Shown in pieces: positions 16,970 to 26,337 of a DNA stretch of 64,000 nt (position 1 is its first letter; every line of letters begins with the position of its first letter). Below the pieces are notes generated by a model. The model was not told where the DNA came from. It ran no database searches and saw nothing but the letters and a program-made list of their open reading frames with translations. The stretch lies in assembly GCF_000621585.1 (NCBI RefSeq), contig NZ_JHXY01000010.1, positions 1 through 64,000 on the forward strand, written 5' to 3'. The position numbers were made by a program, and so were the translations under genes. The stretch is from [Eubacterium] cellulosolvens LD2006 (GTDB lineage Bacteria; Bacillota; Clostridia; Lachnospirales; Lachnospiraceae).

Positions 16970-17509
16970 TTACTTGTTTTTGGCTTTTCTCTCCGCGTCG
17001 AAGGCCTGAAGAATGCGCTCATAGTGAAGAAAATGTCCTTCTTTTCCAAGTCGGTCGATCTCTTCGAAGGGAACGATGTCAAAGCCCTCGGTTTCGTTTT
17101 CCTGCGGATGGACATCGTTCTTATCGAATTCCATGCGGAAATGATAGATATCCACGAAATAATTGTCGCCCCGCTTCAAATCTACGTTGGAATAGGTATA
17201 CACACAGCCGCCCTCGGCATCCCGGACGTCGAGTCCGGTTTCTTCCAGTGTCTCGCGGCACACGGCCTCATAGGAGGATTCGCCGGACTGAACGCCGCCT
17301 CCGGAAACTTCCCAGTCACCGGCTGCCCATTTCTTATTCAGAGAACGGCGGGTGATCAGGAACTTGTGATCCGGACGTTCAAGAATCGCCAGCACGATCA
17401 GCTGATATTCTCCCTCCTGAAGGAAGCTTCCTTTTCGCGGAAGCACTTTTCCGGTTTTTTCTTTCTTCTCATTATATACATCAAAATACTCGATCTGATT
17501 ATCGCTCAT
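16970..17509 (-). CDS. Nudix hydrolase
   Basis: This 179-residue protein carries a full Nudix box, GGGVQSGESSYEAVCRETLEETGL in abbreviated form G-E-RE-EE (GGGVQSGES and CRETLEETGL). The N-terminal YFDVYNEKKEKTG resembles the IDI/YfcD-like Nudix subgroup. It probably hydrolyses a nucleoside diphosphate derivative; the substrate cannot be told. It is transcribed on the minus strand toward the terminator at 16842. Confidence 0.88.
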   Translation of the reverse strand: MSDNQIEYFDVYNEKKEKTGKVLPRKGSFLQEGEYQLIVLAILERPDHKFLITRRSLNKKWAAGDWEVSGGGVQSGESSYEAVCRETLEETGLDVRDAEGGCVYTYSNVDLKRGDNYFVDIYHFRMEFDKNDVHPQENETEGFDIVPFEEIDRLGKEGHFLHYERILQAFDAERKAKNK

Positions 17510-17556
17510 GCTGAAACCTCACTGCAGATGACATGTTTTCCGGTTGTTTTTATTCC

Positions 17557-17580
17557 CAGGGGATAATCTCGAATCCCCTG
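17557..17580 (-). terminator. Palindrome behind the 380-residue protein gene
   Basis: CAGGGGAT ... ATCCCCTG-type pairing gives an 8-bp stem on the minus strand, downstream of the gene ending at 17610 and upstream of the Nudix gene. There is only a weak A/T tail. Confidence 0.4.
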
Positions 17581-17609
17581 TAGATTCTAATATACTATGC
17601 TAAGGAGAA

Positions 17610-18752
17610 TCAGGCAAATGCTTTGAATTTCTGTTCCGCCTCGGTCAGTTGCTCCCGGATGTCGTCAATTTCCAGCTGCAGCATCGGACGAACCTGTGTG
17701 GCGTGTTCAAATGCACGGAAGCCTTCCAGGACAGCGGGATCGGCGGGCTTCAGGAAACCGTTCAGAAGAGCGTCCGGGAAACGGAAGACTTTATCTGACG
17801 TCGGAAAGTGAACTTTTACGCGATCATCGGTACAGCTGATGACGGATCCCGCGCCGTAGCTTTTGTGGTTAACTTCGATACCGGTGAGATCCGGGAGCTG
17901 GCATTCACAGATGTCGTTCATGTGAGCTGTGCTCTGCTGAAGCTTTTGCTTCAGATCGTTAATTCTGGATTCCAGAAGCTGCATGGTCTCCGCCCGTTTC
18001 ATCCAGTCGTTGACGAACGTATAGCTGATACGGATGTTTGCGTAGAAGTCATATTTGTAAGCGCAAATCAGAATGTCGTAAGCCAGAAGATGGAGATCGT
18101 CTTCGAAACCATCCTGCATAGCGGCGACTCTTCCCTGGTGGTCGCGGAGGATCAACGGATAATTCCAAACCTCCTCAAGGATCATATCGCACATTTTGTA
18201 GTAGCCGCGGATCGGCAGTCGTCCGGCACAGAAGTAAGCTCCGAATTCCGACGCCTGCGCAAAAATATCAGCGGCCTCTTTGCGGTAGAGGTAGTTGTGG
18301 GAAGGATCATAGACTGCCATGTAGTTCAGGACATCGGCATCCGTCTGCTGATACTTCTGAGGTTCTGAGAAACACTCCGCGATGCGGACGTTGACGGCCT
18401 CGCGGAACGCGCGGATCGCTTCCAGCCGTTCGTCGAGATCCGTCGCATCAGACTTGTGGAAGAGATCACGGAACTGCTGACGAAGAAAATCTGCCTCACC
18501 TGTTTTTTTCAGCAGTTCTTTGAGTCCGGTGAGAGGTTTGTGCATCCCGGTTTCAAAGAGCGGAAGAATGCTCTCAACGGCAGCAGTAAACATGGCGGGA
18601 AAATCCGGGGCATCGAAATCCCAGTTTTTATGGAAGGCGGACACGGCTCTCCACTTGGAGCCTTCATCCGGTTTGAAACTGCTCTGTTCGTTGAGCTCAT
18701 GAAAACGAAGACGATACTGTGTAAAAATTAGATCGAGATTTTTGGTATTCAA
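17610..18752 (-). CDS. Uncharacterised protein with coiled coil and G.G.V/FP module
   Basis: This protein of about 380 residues is not recognised. Most of it is predicted helical by its heptad-like composition, with a coiled coil near residues 270-300 (ESRINDLKQKLQQ). Near residue 310-350 it has NHKSYGAGSVISC, VKVHFP and FRFPDALLNGFL. This matches a small beta-barrel module seen at the end of many Firmicutes proteins that may bind nucleic acid or partners. No signal peptide or membrane segment is present. A TTG at 18752 with AAGGGGAA upstream is preferred; the frame stays open to an ATG at 18812. Neighbours give no clue. Confidence 0.65.
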   Translation of the reverse strand: MNTKNLDLIFTQYRLRFHELNEQSSFKPDEGSKWRAVSAFHKNWDFDAPDFPAMFTAAVESILPLFETGMHKPLTGLKELLKKTGEADFLRQQFRDLFHKSDATDLDERLEAIRAFREAVNVRIAECFSEPQKYQQTDADVLNYMAVYDPSHNYLYRKEAADIFAQASEFGAYFCAGRLPIRGYYKMCDMILEEVWNYPLILRDHQGRVAAMQDGFEDDLHLLAYDILICAYKYDFYANIRISYTFVNDWMKRAETMQLLESRINDLKQKLQQSTAHMNDICECQLPDLTGIEVNHKSYGAGSVISCTDDRVKVHFPTSDKVFRFPDALLNGFLKPADPAVLEGFRAFEHATQVRPMLQLEIDDIREQLTEAEQKFKAFA

Positions 18753-18928
18753 AACGTAATTCCCCTTTTTGATATTACATGTCGGCGCGCCCGCCGGAGA
18801 TGATAAAAGCACTCGTCTGGCTGGCAGACGAACTTTTCAAGTATATCATAGAAAAAACGTGTTTTGTATATACAGAATGCGAAAGAAAATGGCAGAAAAG
18901 TGCTGTCGCGCGGGAGAAATGCACAGAT

Positions 18929-18957
18929 TTGTCTGTGCCGGGAAAGTGATGTAAAAT
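18929..18957 (+). promoter_or_regulatory. Promoter of the SGNH hydrolase gene
   Basis: TTGTCT (18929-18934) and TAAAAT (18952-18957) are 17 bases apart. The 314-base divergent gap around it also holds the hairpin TCGTCTG/CAGACGA (18813-18831), which lies in the leader of the minus-strand gene. Confidence 0.55.
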
Positions 18958-19066
18958 GAGGATGCTTCAGGTGGAAAACAGACCCGCACAACCTCTTTGC
19001 GAATCCCGTGAGGGAAAGCGGGACTGATGAAAAACAGAAAACGAATAAGGGTTTACGGAGGAGCGT

Positions 19067-19720
19067 ATGGAGATCAGGGGAGCAAGACTGGTTTTTCTCG
19101 GAGACAGTATTGTAGAGGGAGCCGGCGTGAAGGATAAAGAGAAAGTCTTCTGGAGACTTTTGGGAAAAAGAGACGGGGCAATTGTGTACGGAAACGGTGT
19201 GGGAGGTTCGCGGATCGCAAGACAGGTCAAACCGTCTCCGGAGGCACAGTACGACCGGTACCTGCGGAGCCGTCTTCCTGAAATCGGTGAGGAGGCGGAT
19301 GCGGTGGTGATCTGCTCGGGGCTCAATGATTACGGACACGGAGACGCGCCGATCGGCGCCATGGAAGACCGGACGGACGATACCTTTTATGGTGCGCTTC
19401 ATCTTCTTTACAGAGATGTCCGGAGGAAGTGGCCAAAGGCAAAAATCCTGGTGATGACGCCGATCCACATCGAACATGAGCATGACGAGGTGACGATGTA
19501 CGGCCACCGGAAATCGGAGTGTCTGGAAGATTACGTACGGATCATCCGGGAAGTGGCGGCCGACTGTTTTCTTCCGGTTCTTGACATGTACCATCTCTGT
19601 CCACTGGATCCGCGGATTCCCGAACTGAAGGAAAAATACAGTCCCGACGGGGTTCATCCGAATGAAGACGGAAATGAAATTATGTACGGAATGCTCAGGC
19701 AGGCTCTCAAAAAACTCTGA
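19067..19720 (+). CDS. SGNH/GDSL-type hydrolase
   Basis: This 217-residue cytoplasmic enzyme has the four SGNH blocks: FLGDSIVEGAG (catalytic Ser), GNGVGGSRI, SGLNDYG (Asn), and SPDGVHPNEDG (catalytic Asp and His). It probably hydrolyses an ester such as an acetylated sugar or lipid; no signal peptide is present. GGAGGA precedes the ATG. It precedes the second EAL gene by about 110 bases, perhaps in one transcript. Confidence 0.88.
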   Translation: MEIRGARLVFLGDSIVEGAGVKDKEKVFWRLLGKRDGAIVYGNGVGGSRIARQVKPSPEAQYDRYLRSRLPEIGEEADAVVICSGLNDYGHGDAPIGAMEDRTDDTFYGALHLLYRDVRRKWPKAKILVMTPIHIEHEHDEVTMYGHRKSECLEDYVRIIREVAADCFLPVLDMYHLCPLDPRIPELKEKYSPDGVHPNEDGNEIMYGMLRQALKKL

Positions 19721-19832
19721 GGAATACCGATCGGACGGAATCACCGATTCGCATTATAATATAGAATGAATCGCCGAAATATACATGGAAGGCTTTTTTG
19801 ATCGCAACGTTTTATGGACGGGAGATTCAAGT

Positions 19833-21668
19833 ATGCAGCAGGAAATGTATAAGGTTTCAGATGTCAATAGTATCAAAAAACTGGAAAGTGTTTTATTCTA
19901 TGATAATCTGACAGGAGCGCTCACGCCATACGGTTTTTTTCAGCACGTTCAGGACGTTATGAACCGTATTTTCCACGAAGGTCAGGAGCCCGTTTATATT
20001 TTCGTGGATATTGTCGGCATGCATCATATCAATGACGAATATGGATATTATGCCGGAAACGAAGTGGTGTCGAGTGTGGCCAGACTTCTCGGACAGGTTT
20101 TTCCGGATGGAATCTGTTCCAGACAGGAAGCCGATCATTTTATAGTTCTCGTGCAGAATAAAGATGTGAAAGAACGCATCGGTGAGATCACGAATATCTA
20201 TTCTGTGAACAAATATCCCGTTCCGGAAATTCAGATGAAATTCGGCCTCTACGTTCAGCAGGAGATAGATGAAGATCCTTCTGTCTGCTGTGACAAGGCA
20301 AGGCTTGCCGAACATGAGATACACAAGAAAGCAGGAACCTTCATCGGAGAATTCCGCGAGGAGATGTACGAGATTTACCGACGGAAGAATTATATTATCG
20401 CGCATCTGGAAGAATCCCTGAAGGATCATGAAATAGAGATTTATTACCATTCGATTATCCGCTCCGTGACGGAAAAGGTATGCTCGCTGGAAGCTCTCGC
20501 GAGATGGAACAGCAAAGAGAAGGGAACCATCATGCCGAGCGAGTTCATTCCGATTCTGGAGAAAGAACATCTGAGCGCGATTTTCGATCTCTATGTTGTA
20601 GAACAGGTGCTCAAGGAAATCCAGATCCGCAGAGAAGTCGGTCTTGCGCTGGTACCGGTGTCTGTGAATCTTTCGCTCTCAGATCTTGAGACGCTGGATA
20701 TGGTTACGGAGGTCGGGAATCTTCTGGAGAAATACGACGTAGATTCCAAGTATCTGATCATTGAAATTCCGGAGAAAGCCTGCGTCGCCAATCCGGTCAA
20801 AGTGACGTCTGTCATTGAAGGATTTCACGCGAAGGGCGTTCAGGTCTGGATGGATGACTTTGGAAACGGGGTTTCCTCCCTGAATCTGCTCAAGAACTTC
20901 GATTTTGATCTGATCAAGTTTGACAGGGGCTTCCTCAAGGGGTATGACGCCGGCGGAAGAGCAGAGGCAATCTTTCGTTATACGATTATGATGATCCACA
21001 ATCTTCATATTCACACCGTGGCGGAAGGAATCGAGACGAGAGATCAGTATCTTCAGTTAAGGCTCCTTGGCTGTGACAGAATGCAGGGCTTCCTCTTTAC
21101 AAAACCGAAGCCGCTCCGCATGTTTATGGAGGCGGATGATGAGTTCATCAGGAATTCACGGGAACTCACGGAGGATATGCGAAGCAGCGGATACTTCGAG
21201 AAAGTCGGATTTGCGAGGATCACGGATCTGGAGCTTCCGAAAGAACTCGGCGTAGTGCCGGAGGATATCCCGGAAGGACTGGTGGAATTCTGTCAGGGAA
21301 AGGTGATTTGTCTCAGATCAAACCGTGTATTTTTTGACCGTGTAAAGGCGGAATTGAAGCACATAGCGGTCAAACAGTATGATCCCGGCTGGTATCACTT
21401 AGACACGGATGAGAACTCCATATTCAGGGAGAACAGCGAACTCTACAACCATCTTGAGGAAGAGGCGGGAATGAAGGTGGAGATTATGTCCTGGATTTTT
21501 GAACCGACAGAGGAACATCGCAGGGTTCTGGAGGGACTCGACACAAAGGATCAGTGGACCAGGTATTCCGGTACGAACAGAAAAGGACAAGAGTATGTCG
21601 GTTGGATCCGGTTGGTGGCTGTCGATGAAAGCCGCGGCGCGAAATGTTTTGAAATCATCCTCAAGTAA
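19833..21668 (+). CDS. Degenerate GGDEF / EAL domain protein, paralogue 2
   Basis: This 611-residue protein has the same layout as the protein at 2452-4200: a GGDEF-like domain with its signature changed to RQEADHF (97-103), an EAL domain, and a similar C-terminal segment of about 150 residues. EAL residues present are EAL 220-222, Asn279, Glu311, DD 341-342 and Lys362. However, the substrate-contact YYQP is YYHS here, and EITE is EIPE. It may therefore be a weak phosphodiesterase or a c-di-GMP receptor. ATG 19833 has GGGAG eight bases upstream; ATG 19785 has no site. Two such paralogues 17 kb apart suggest an expanded family in this genome. Confidence 0.85.
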   Translation: MQQEMYKVSDVNSIKKLESVLFYDNLTGALTPYGFFQHVQDVMNRIFHEGQEPVYIFVDIVGMHHINDEYGYYAGNEVVSSVARLLGQVFPDGICSRQEADHFIVLVQNKDVKERIGEITNIYSVNKYPVPEIQMKFGLYVQQEIDEDPSVCCDKARLAEHEIHKKAGTFIGEFREEMYEIYRRKNYIIAHLEESLKDHEIEIYYHSIIRSVTEKVCSLEALARWNSKEKGTIMPSEFIPILEKEHLSAIFDLYVVEQVLKEIQIRREVGLALVPVSVNLSLSDLETLDMVTEVGNLLEKYDVDSKYLIIEIPEKACVANPVKVTSVIEGFHAKGVQVWMDDFGNGVSSLNLLKNFDFDLIKFDRGFLKGYDAGGRAEAIFRYTIMMIHNLHIHTVAEGIETRDQYLQLRLLGCDRMQGFLFTKPKPLRMFMEADDEFIRNSRELTEDMRSSGYFEKVGFARITDLELPKELGVVPEDIPEGLVEFCQGKVICLRSNRVFFDRVKAELKHIAVKQYDPGWYHLDTDENSIFRENSELYNHLEEEAGMKVEIMSWIFEPTEEHRRVLEGLDTKDQWTRYSGTNRKGQEYVGWIRLVAVDESRGAKCFEIILK

Positions 21669-21741
21669 CCGCAGGTTCGTAAAGAAATACCGGCAGTGAG
21701 AGAGCGCTGCGCAGGAAGAACGAAAAGATACATAAACAGGC

Positions 21742-21802
21742 GAAGCCGTCTGCAGAAGATTGTTTTCTGTTTTGGACAGAAGGATCTTCCGCAGACGGCT
21801 TC
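21742..21802 (+). terminator. Intrinsic terminator
   Basis: GAAGCCGTCTGCAGAAGAT pairs with ATCTTCCGCAGACGGCTTC (one mismatch) around a loop of about 22 bases, followed by CTTTTGGTTTT. It separates the EAL gene from iorA. Confidence 0.8.
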
Positions 21803-21864
21803 CTTTTGGTTTTACGGCAAAATGGCAAAATAAGTTCGGAAAAACTTTTTGACAAGTAAAATAT

Positions 21865-21893
21865 TTGAATAAGTTTTCGCGGAATGATAAGAT
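21865..21893 (+). promoter_or_regulatory. Promoter of the ior operon
   Basis: TTGAAT (21865-21870) and TAAGAT (21888-21893) are spaced by 17 bases, about 37 bases before the iorA start codon. Confidence 0.5.
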
Positions 21894-21929
21894 GAGTTTG
21901 TGTATTATTTTCTTGAAGGGGGAACTTAG

Positions 21930-23747
21930 ATGAAACAGCTTATGTTGGGAAATATGGCTGTTGCCCGTGGTTTATACGAAGCAGGCGTCTGTTTTGTATC
22001 CAGCTATCCGGGAACACCAAGCACAGAAATCACAGAAGAGGCATCCAGATACGATGAGATCTACTGTGAGTGGGCGCCGAATGAAAAGGTTGCCATGGAG
22101 GCAGCTTTCGGAGCTTCGCTTGCCGGCCGCAGATCGTTCTGCGGAATGAAACATGTGGGTCTGAACGTGGCCGCCGATCCTCTTTTTACCATGTCATATA
22201 TCGGTGTAAATGCAGGTCTTGTTATCGGAGTGGCAGATGATGCAGGTATGCACTCATCACAGAATGAGCAGGACAGTCGTCACCACGCGATCGCGTCCAA
22301 GGTTCCGATGCTGGAGCCGTCGGATTCGCAGGAGGCGCTGGAGTTTACCAGAATCGCTTACGAACTCTCTGAGAAATTCGATACGCCGGTCATGTTGAAG
22401 ATGTGTACCCGTGTGTCGCATTCCCAGTCTGTTGTAGAAGCCGGAAGCAGAACAGAGAAAAGCGGAGCATATAAGAAAGATATTGCAAAGAACGTTATGG
22501 TGCCGGCGAATGCGATCCGCAAACATCCGATTGTAGAAGCGCGTACAGCAGCTCTCACAGAGTATGCGGAGACTACGCCGCTGAACCGTGTGGAGAAGGG
22601 AACGGATTCGAAGATGGGAATCATCGCGGATTCGACTTCTTATCAGTATGTCAAAGAAGTATTCGGCGATACGGTTTCTGTTTTGAAGATTGGCCTTGTT
22701 AATCCGCTTCCGGTAAAATTGATCAGAGATTTTGCCGCAGGGGTGGAGTCGGTTTACGTTGTCGAAGAGCTGGATCCGATCATCGAGAATCACTGCCGCG
22801 TACTTGGCATTGATGTAAAGGGAAAGGAACTGCTTCCGATTGTCGGAGAGTTTTCCCAGAATCTCGTGTCGGAGGCTTTCGGAGGAAAGAAAGCAGAATT
22901 CCGCACACTGGATACACCGATTCCGGTGCGTCCGCCGGCCATGTGTTCCGGTTGTCCGCACCGCGGAATGTTCTATGAGCTCACGAAGAACAAATGTACC
23001 GTTCTGGGGGATATCGGCTGTTATACGCTGGGAGCGGCTGCACCGCTGAATGCCATCGAGACCTGTCTTTGCATGGGCGGTTCGGTAAGCTCGATTCACG
23101 GTTTCAACAAGATGAACGGAGGCAACGGAAACGAGCACACCGTGTGTGTGATCGGTGATTCCACCTTCATGCATTCGGGTATGACGGGGCTTGCGAATAT
23201 TGCCTACAACCGTTCCAATTCTACGGTTATTATTCTCGACAACTCCATCACCGGAATGACGGGACATCAACAGAATCCGACGACCGGATACAGCATCAAG
23301 GGAGATCCGGCGGGAAGAATCAACCTGGAAGCCCTGTGCAGATCGATGGGAATCGAGAGAGTGCGTGTCGTGGATCCGTACGACTTGAAAGCTGTGGATG
23401 AGGCACTGAAAGAAGAGCTGGCAGCGGAGGAGCCGTCGGTGATCATTTCGCGCAGACCCTGCGTACTGCTCAAGTATGTAAAACACGACAAACCGGTGGT
23501 TGTCGATCAGGAGAAATGCAGAGGCTGCAAGTCCTGTATGAAGATCGGCTGTCCGTCTATTTCCTTCCGCGACGGCAAGGCGCATATCGATGAAACACTC
23601 TGCGTGGGCTGCGGTGTATGTCAGCAGATGTGTGCGTTTGAGTCGATCGTAAACGCCGAGGGAAGCGCTAAGGCATGTCTGTCCGCTCCGCTCTCCCAGT
23701 GGGATCTCGATCACAGAAATGAGGAGCAGGGAGGAAGTCGGAAATGA
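21930..23747 (+). CDS. iorA: Indolepyruvate ferredoxin oxidoreductase, alpha subunit
   Basis: This 605-residue thiamine diphosphate enzyme subunit oxidises aryl pyruvates (from Trp, Phe, Tyr) to aryl-acetyl-CoA while reducing ferredoxin. The N-terminal SSYPGTPSTEITE block is the family pyrimidine-binding part. The pyrophosphate-binding region near 395-445 includes CVIGDSTFMHSGM and DNSITGMTGHQ. The C-terminus has two 4Fe-4S sites, CRGCKSCMKIGC and CVGCGVCQQMC. Full length is normal. GGGGGAAC precedes the ATG. The iorB start overlaps its stop by four bases. Confidence 0.95.
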   Translation: MKQLMLGNMAVARGLYEAGVCFVSSYPGTPSTEITEEASRYDEIYCEWAPNEKVAMEAAFGASLAGRRSFCGMKHVGLNVAADPLFTMSYIGVNAGLVIGVADDAGMHSSQNEQDSRHHAIASKVPMLEPSDSQEALEFTRIAYELSEKFDTPVMLKMCTRVSHSQSVVEAGSRTEKSGAYKKDIAKNVMVPANAIRKHPIVEARTAALTEYAETTPLNRVEKGTDSKMGIIADSTSYQYVKEVFGDTVSVLKIGLVNPLPVKLIRDFAAGVESVYVVEELDPIIENHCRVLGIDVKGKELLPIVGEFSQNLVSEAFGGKKAEFRTLDTPIPVRPPAMCSGCPHRGMFYELTKNKCTVLGDIGCYTLGAAAPLNAIETCLCMGGSVSSIHGFNKMNGGNGNEHTVCVIGDSTFMHSGMTGLANIAYNRSNSTVIILDNSITGMTGHQQNPTTGYSIKGDPAGRINLEALCRSMGIERVRVVDPYDLKAVDEALKEELAAEEPSVIISRRPCVLLKYVKHDKPVVVDQEKCRGCKSCMKIGCPSISFRDGKAHIDETLCVGCGVCQQMCAFESIVNAEGSAKACLSAPLSQWDLDHRNEEQGGSRK

Positions 23748-24325
23748 GTACAAAGAATATTATGATTGTCGGCGTCGGAGGACAGGGATCTCTTCTTGCG
23801 AGCAAAATGCTCGGACATGTTCTGCTGGCGGCAGGTTTTGATGTAAAGGTATCTGAAGTTCACGGAATGTCGCAGAGAGGCGGAAGCGTAGTGACTTATG
23901 TCCGCTACGGAGAGAAGGTTCACTCGCCGATCATTGATCTCGGAGAAGCGGATTTCATTGTATCGTTTGAGATGATGGAGGCGGCGCGCTATCTGCCGTA
24001 TCTTCGCATGGATGGACAGATCGTGACGAACACCCAGCAGATCGATCCGATGCCGGTTCTCACCGGGGTGGCAGAGTATCCGGAAGATCTCGCCGGAAAG
24101 CTCAGAGAGACGGGGGCAAAAGTAGACGCCATGGACTGTCTGGCTCTGGCAGAGGAAGCAGGCTCCGCGAAAGCAGTCAATCTGGTTCTTCTCGGAAGAC
24201 TTTCCAAATACTTCGATCTTCCGGAGGCGGCATGGATGAAATCACTGGAGGCGATTGTTCCGGCGAAGTTTGTAGAGATGAACAAAAAGGCATTCGCGTT
24301 CGGTCGCGATTATCAGGAAGCGTAA
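23744..24325 (+). CDS. iorB: Indolepyruvate ferredoxin oxidoreductase, beta subunit
   Basis: This 193-residue gamma/beta-type subunit of the 2-oxoacid oxidoreductase family starts with IMIVGVGGQGSLLASKMLG and has EVHGMSQRGGSV, both typical of IorB. It forms the heterodimer with IorA. Start and IorA stop overlap as ATGA, so expression is coupled. Product: aryl-acetyl-CoA with reduced ferredoxin. Confidence 0.95.
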   Translation: MSTKNIMIVGVGGQGSLLASKMLGHVLLAAGFDVKVSEVHGMSQRGGSVVTYVRYGEKVHSPIIDLGEADFIVSFEMMEAARYLPYLRMDGQIVTNTQQIDPMPVLTGVAEYPEDLAGKLRETGAKVDAMDCLALAEEAGSAKAVNLVLLGRLSKYFDLPEAAWMKSLEAIVPAKFVEMNKKAFAFGRDYQEA

Positions 24326-24356
24326 GAAAGGTTAAGCAATTCAGGAGGTGTAGCAA

Positions 24357-25658
24357 TTGGGGAACTATTTCAATGAGGAGATCGAGTGTGCCTCACTCGA
24401 GAAAATCCGCGAGATTCAGAGCGAGAAGCTTATCAAACAGGTAAAACATGTGTGGGACAATGTTCCATACTACAGGAAAAAGATGGAGAAGAAGGGCGTG
24501 ACACCGGAAGATATAAAGTCTATGGACGATCTTCACAAACTTCCTTTCCTCAGTAAGGCAGATCTCCGTGAGGCTTATCCTTACGGACTTCTCGGAACAC
24601 CGAAGAGCGAGGTGGTGGAGATTCACTCCACATCGGGAACGACGGGCCGCAGAGTTATTGCCTACTACACAAAGAAAGATGTCGAAATGTGGCATCAGTG
24701 CTGTGCCCGTGCCCTTGCGGCAACAGGAGCGACAGAGGAGGATATTGTTCAGGTGGCTTACGGCTATGGTCTTTTCACCGGTGGTGCCGGACTGGACGGT
24801 GGAAGTCATATGCTGGGCAGTATGACGGTACCGATGAGTTCCGGAAGTACGGACAGACAGATCATGTTCCTTCGAGATCTCGGATCCACCGTTCTCTGCT
24901 GTACGCCGAGTTACGCAGCCTACATCGGAGAGGTGATGAAGGAGAAGGGACTCGGACCGGATGAGATCCCGCTGAAAGCCGGAATTTTCGGTGCTGAGGC
25001 CTGGAGCGAAGAGATGCGCCATGATATCGAAAAGACAATGGGTATCAAGGCCTATGACATCTATGGCCTGACCGAGCTTTCCGGACCGGGTGTCGCCTAT
25101 GAGTGCTCCGAGCAGACAGGAATGCACATCAACGAGGATCATTTTATCGCGGAGATCATCGACCCGGACACAGAAGAAGTGCTTCCGGAGGGATCCGAGG
25201 GGGAGCTGGTGTTCACAGCTCTGGATAAAGAGGCATTTCCGCTTCTTCGTTACAGAACAAGAGATATCACGAGACTTGTCAGAGGCAAATGTTCCTGCGG
25301 ACGTACCTTCGTGAAGATGGAGAAGCCGAAGGGACGCTCGGATGATATGCTGATCATCCGAGGCGTGAATGTCTTCCCGTCCCAGATCGAGACGGTACTT
25401 CTCAACAACGGCTATCCGGCAAACTATCAGATCATTGTCGACCGCGTGAACAACACGGATACGCTAGATGTACAGGTTGAGATGACGCCGGAGATGTTCA
25501 CGGATAATATGGGCGAGGTTCAGAAGAGACAGAAAGATCTCGTAGATGGTCTCAAGGCAATGCTCGGAATCAAAGCGAACGTACATCTCGTTTCTCCGAA
25601 GTCGATTGCGAGAAGCGAGGGAAAAGCAGTTCGAGTGATTGATAAGCGTAAAATCTGA
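24357..25658 (+). CDS. paaK: Phenylacetate-CoA ligase
   Basis: This 433-residue AMP-forming ligase has the ATP loop STSGTTGRR, the YGLTE motif, and the C-terminal block DDMLIIRGVNVFPSQIE typical of PaaK. It joins phenylacetate or a related aryl acid to CoA, or in the fermentative direction releases aryl acid and makes ATP. It begins at a TTG with a perfect AGGAGGTG six bases away. It follows iorB by 31 bases, and together they can convert aromatic amino acids to aryl acetates with energy gain. Confidence 0.93.
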   Translation: MGNYFNEEIECASLEKIREIQSEKLIKQVKHVWDNVPYYRKKMEKKGVTPEDIKSMDDLHKLPFLSKADLREAYPYGLLGTPKSEVVEIHSTSGTTGRRVIAYYTKKDVEMWHQCCARALAATGATEEDIVQVAYGYGLFTGGAGLDGGSHMLGSMTVPMSSGSTDRQIMFLRDLGSTVLCCTPSYAAYIGEVMKEKGLGPDEIPLKAGIFGAEAWSEEMRHDIEKTMGIKAYDIYGLTELSGPGVAYECSEQTGMHINEDHFIAEIIDPDTEEVLPEGSEGELVFTALDKEAFPLLRYRTRDITRLVRGKCSCGRTFVKMEKPKGRSDDMLIIRGVNVFPSQIETVLLNNGYPANYQIIVDRVNNTDTLDVQVEMTPEMFTDNMGEVQKRQKDLVDGLKAMLGIKANVHLVSPKSIARSEGKAVRVIDKRKI

Positions 25659-25687
25659 TGATGATAAAAATCCTGGGAGGATAAGCT

Positions 25688-26119
25688 ATGTCAGTAAAAC
25701 AGATTTCAGTATTTTTGGAGAACAGACCGGGGCGTCTGAATGATATGACACAGGTGATGGCGGATCACAACATTGATATGATCGCCCTCTCGCTTGCGGA
25801 GACAAAAGACTTTGGCATCGCGAGACTCATTGTGGACGATGTCTATGAGACAATGACAACGCTCAAGGAAGCGGGTTTTATCTGCAGACTCACACCGGTT
25901 GTGGCAGTCGAGATTCCGGACGAGCCGGGCGGACTCAATAAGATTCTCCGCTACTTTACAGCGGCCGGCGTAAATGTGGAGTATATGTACGCGTTTATGG
26001 ACAAGAGTGTGGACAGCGCGTTCATGATCTTCCGCGTCGAGGACGCTGAGCAGGCAGAGGCGGCTCTGGCAGGTAAGGGGATCCGGGTGGCCGGCCAGGA
26101 TGACCTTTCGGAATTGTAA
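25688..26119 (+). CDS. Tandem ACT-domain protein
   Basis: This 143-residue protein consists of two ACT domains (VFLENRPGRLNDM near the start; VEIPDEPGGLNKI near residue 78). ACT domains bind amino acids and regulate metabolism. Stand-alone ACT proteins of this kind are regularly encoded behind PaaK and Ior in anaerobes, so it probably senses an aromatic amino acid or controls the ligase. CTGGGAGGA precedes the ATG. It closes the operon. Confidence 0.88.
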   Translation: MSVKQISVFLENRPGRLNDMTQVMADHNIDMIALSLAETKDFGIARLIVDDVYETMTTLKEAGFICRLTPVVAVEIPDEPGGLNKILRYFTAAGVNVEYMYAFMDKSVDSAFMIFRVEDAEQAEAALAGKGIRVAGQDDLSEL

Positions 26120-26286
26120 GGAGCAGCGTGTAAAAAACTGTGCCTGGTTCTCGAAAGTGACGGAAATATTGCTTGTTTGAGATCCGGTTACTGAGGAAAA
26201 AGAGGTTTATCAGACTTTTTTCGAACAAGACGTGGAAGTGCTCTGCGGATTAGAAACGAAAAGAAGACAATACGGACAAAATACGG

Positions 26287-26318
26287 TATAATATCCTGGT
26301 GAGAAATCACCGGGATAT
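26287..26318 (+). promoter_or_regulatory. TATAAT box with start-site hairpin
   Basis: TATAAT at 26287-26292 is followed at once by a perfect hairpin ATATCC-TGGTG...CACC-GGGATAT (26291-26318), placed at the expected 5' end of the mRNA of the following gene. The -35 box is weak. Confidence 0.45.
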
Positions 26319-26337
26319 TTTTAATAGGGGGAGTATT

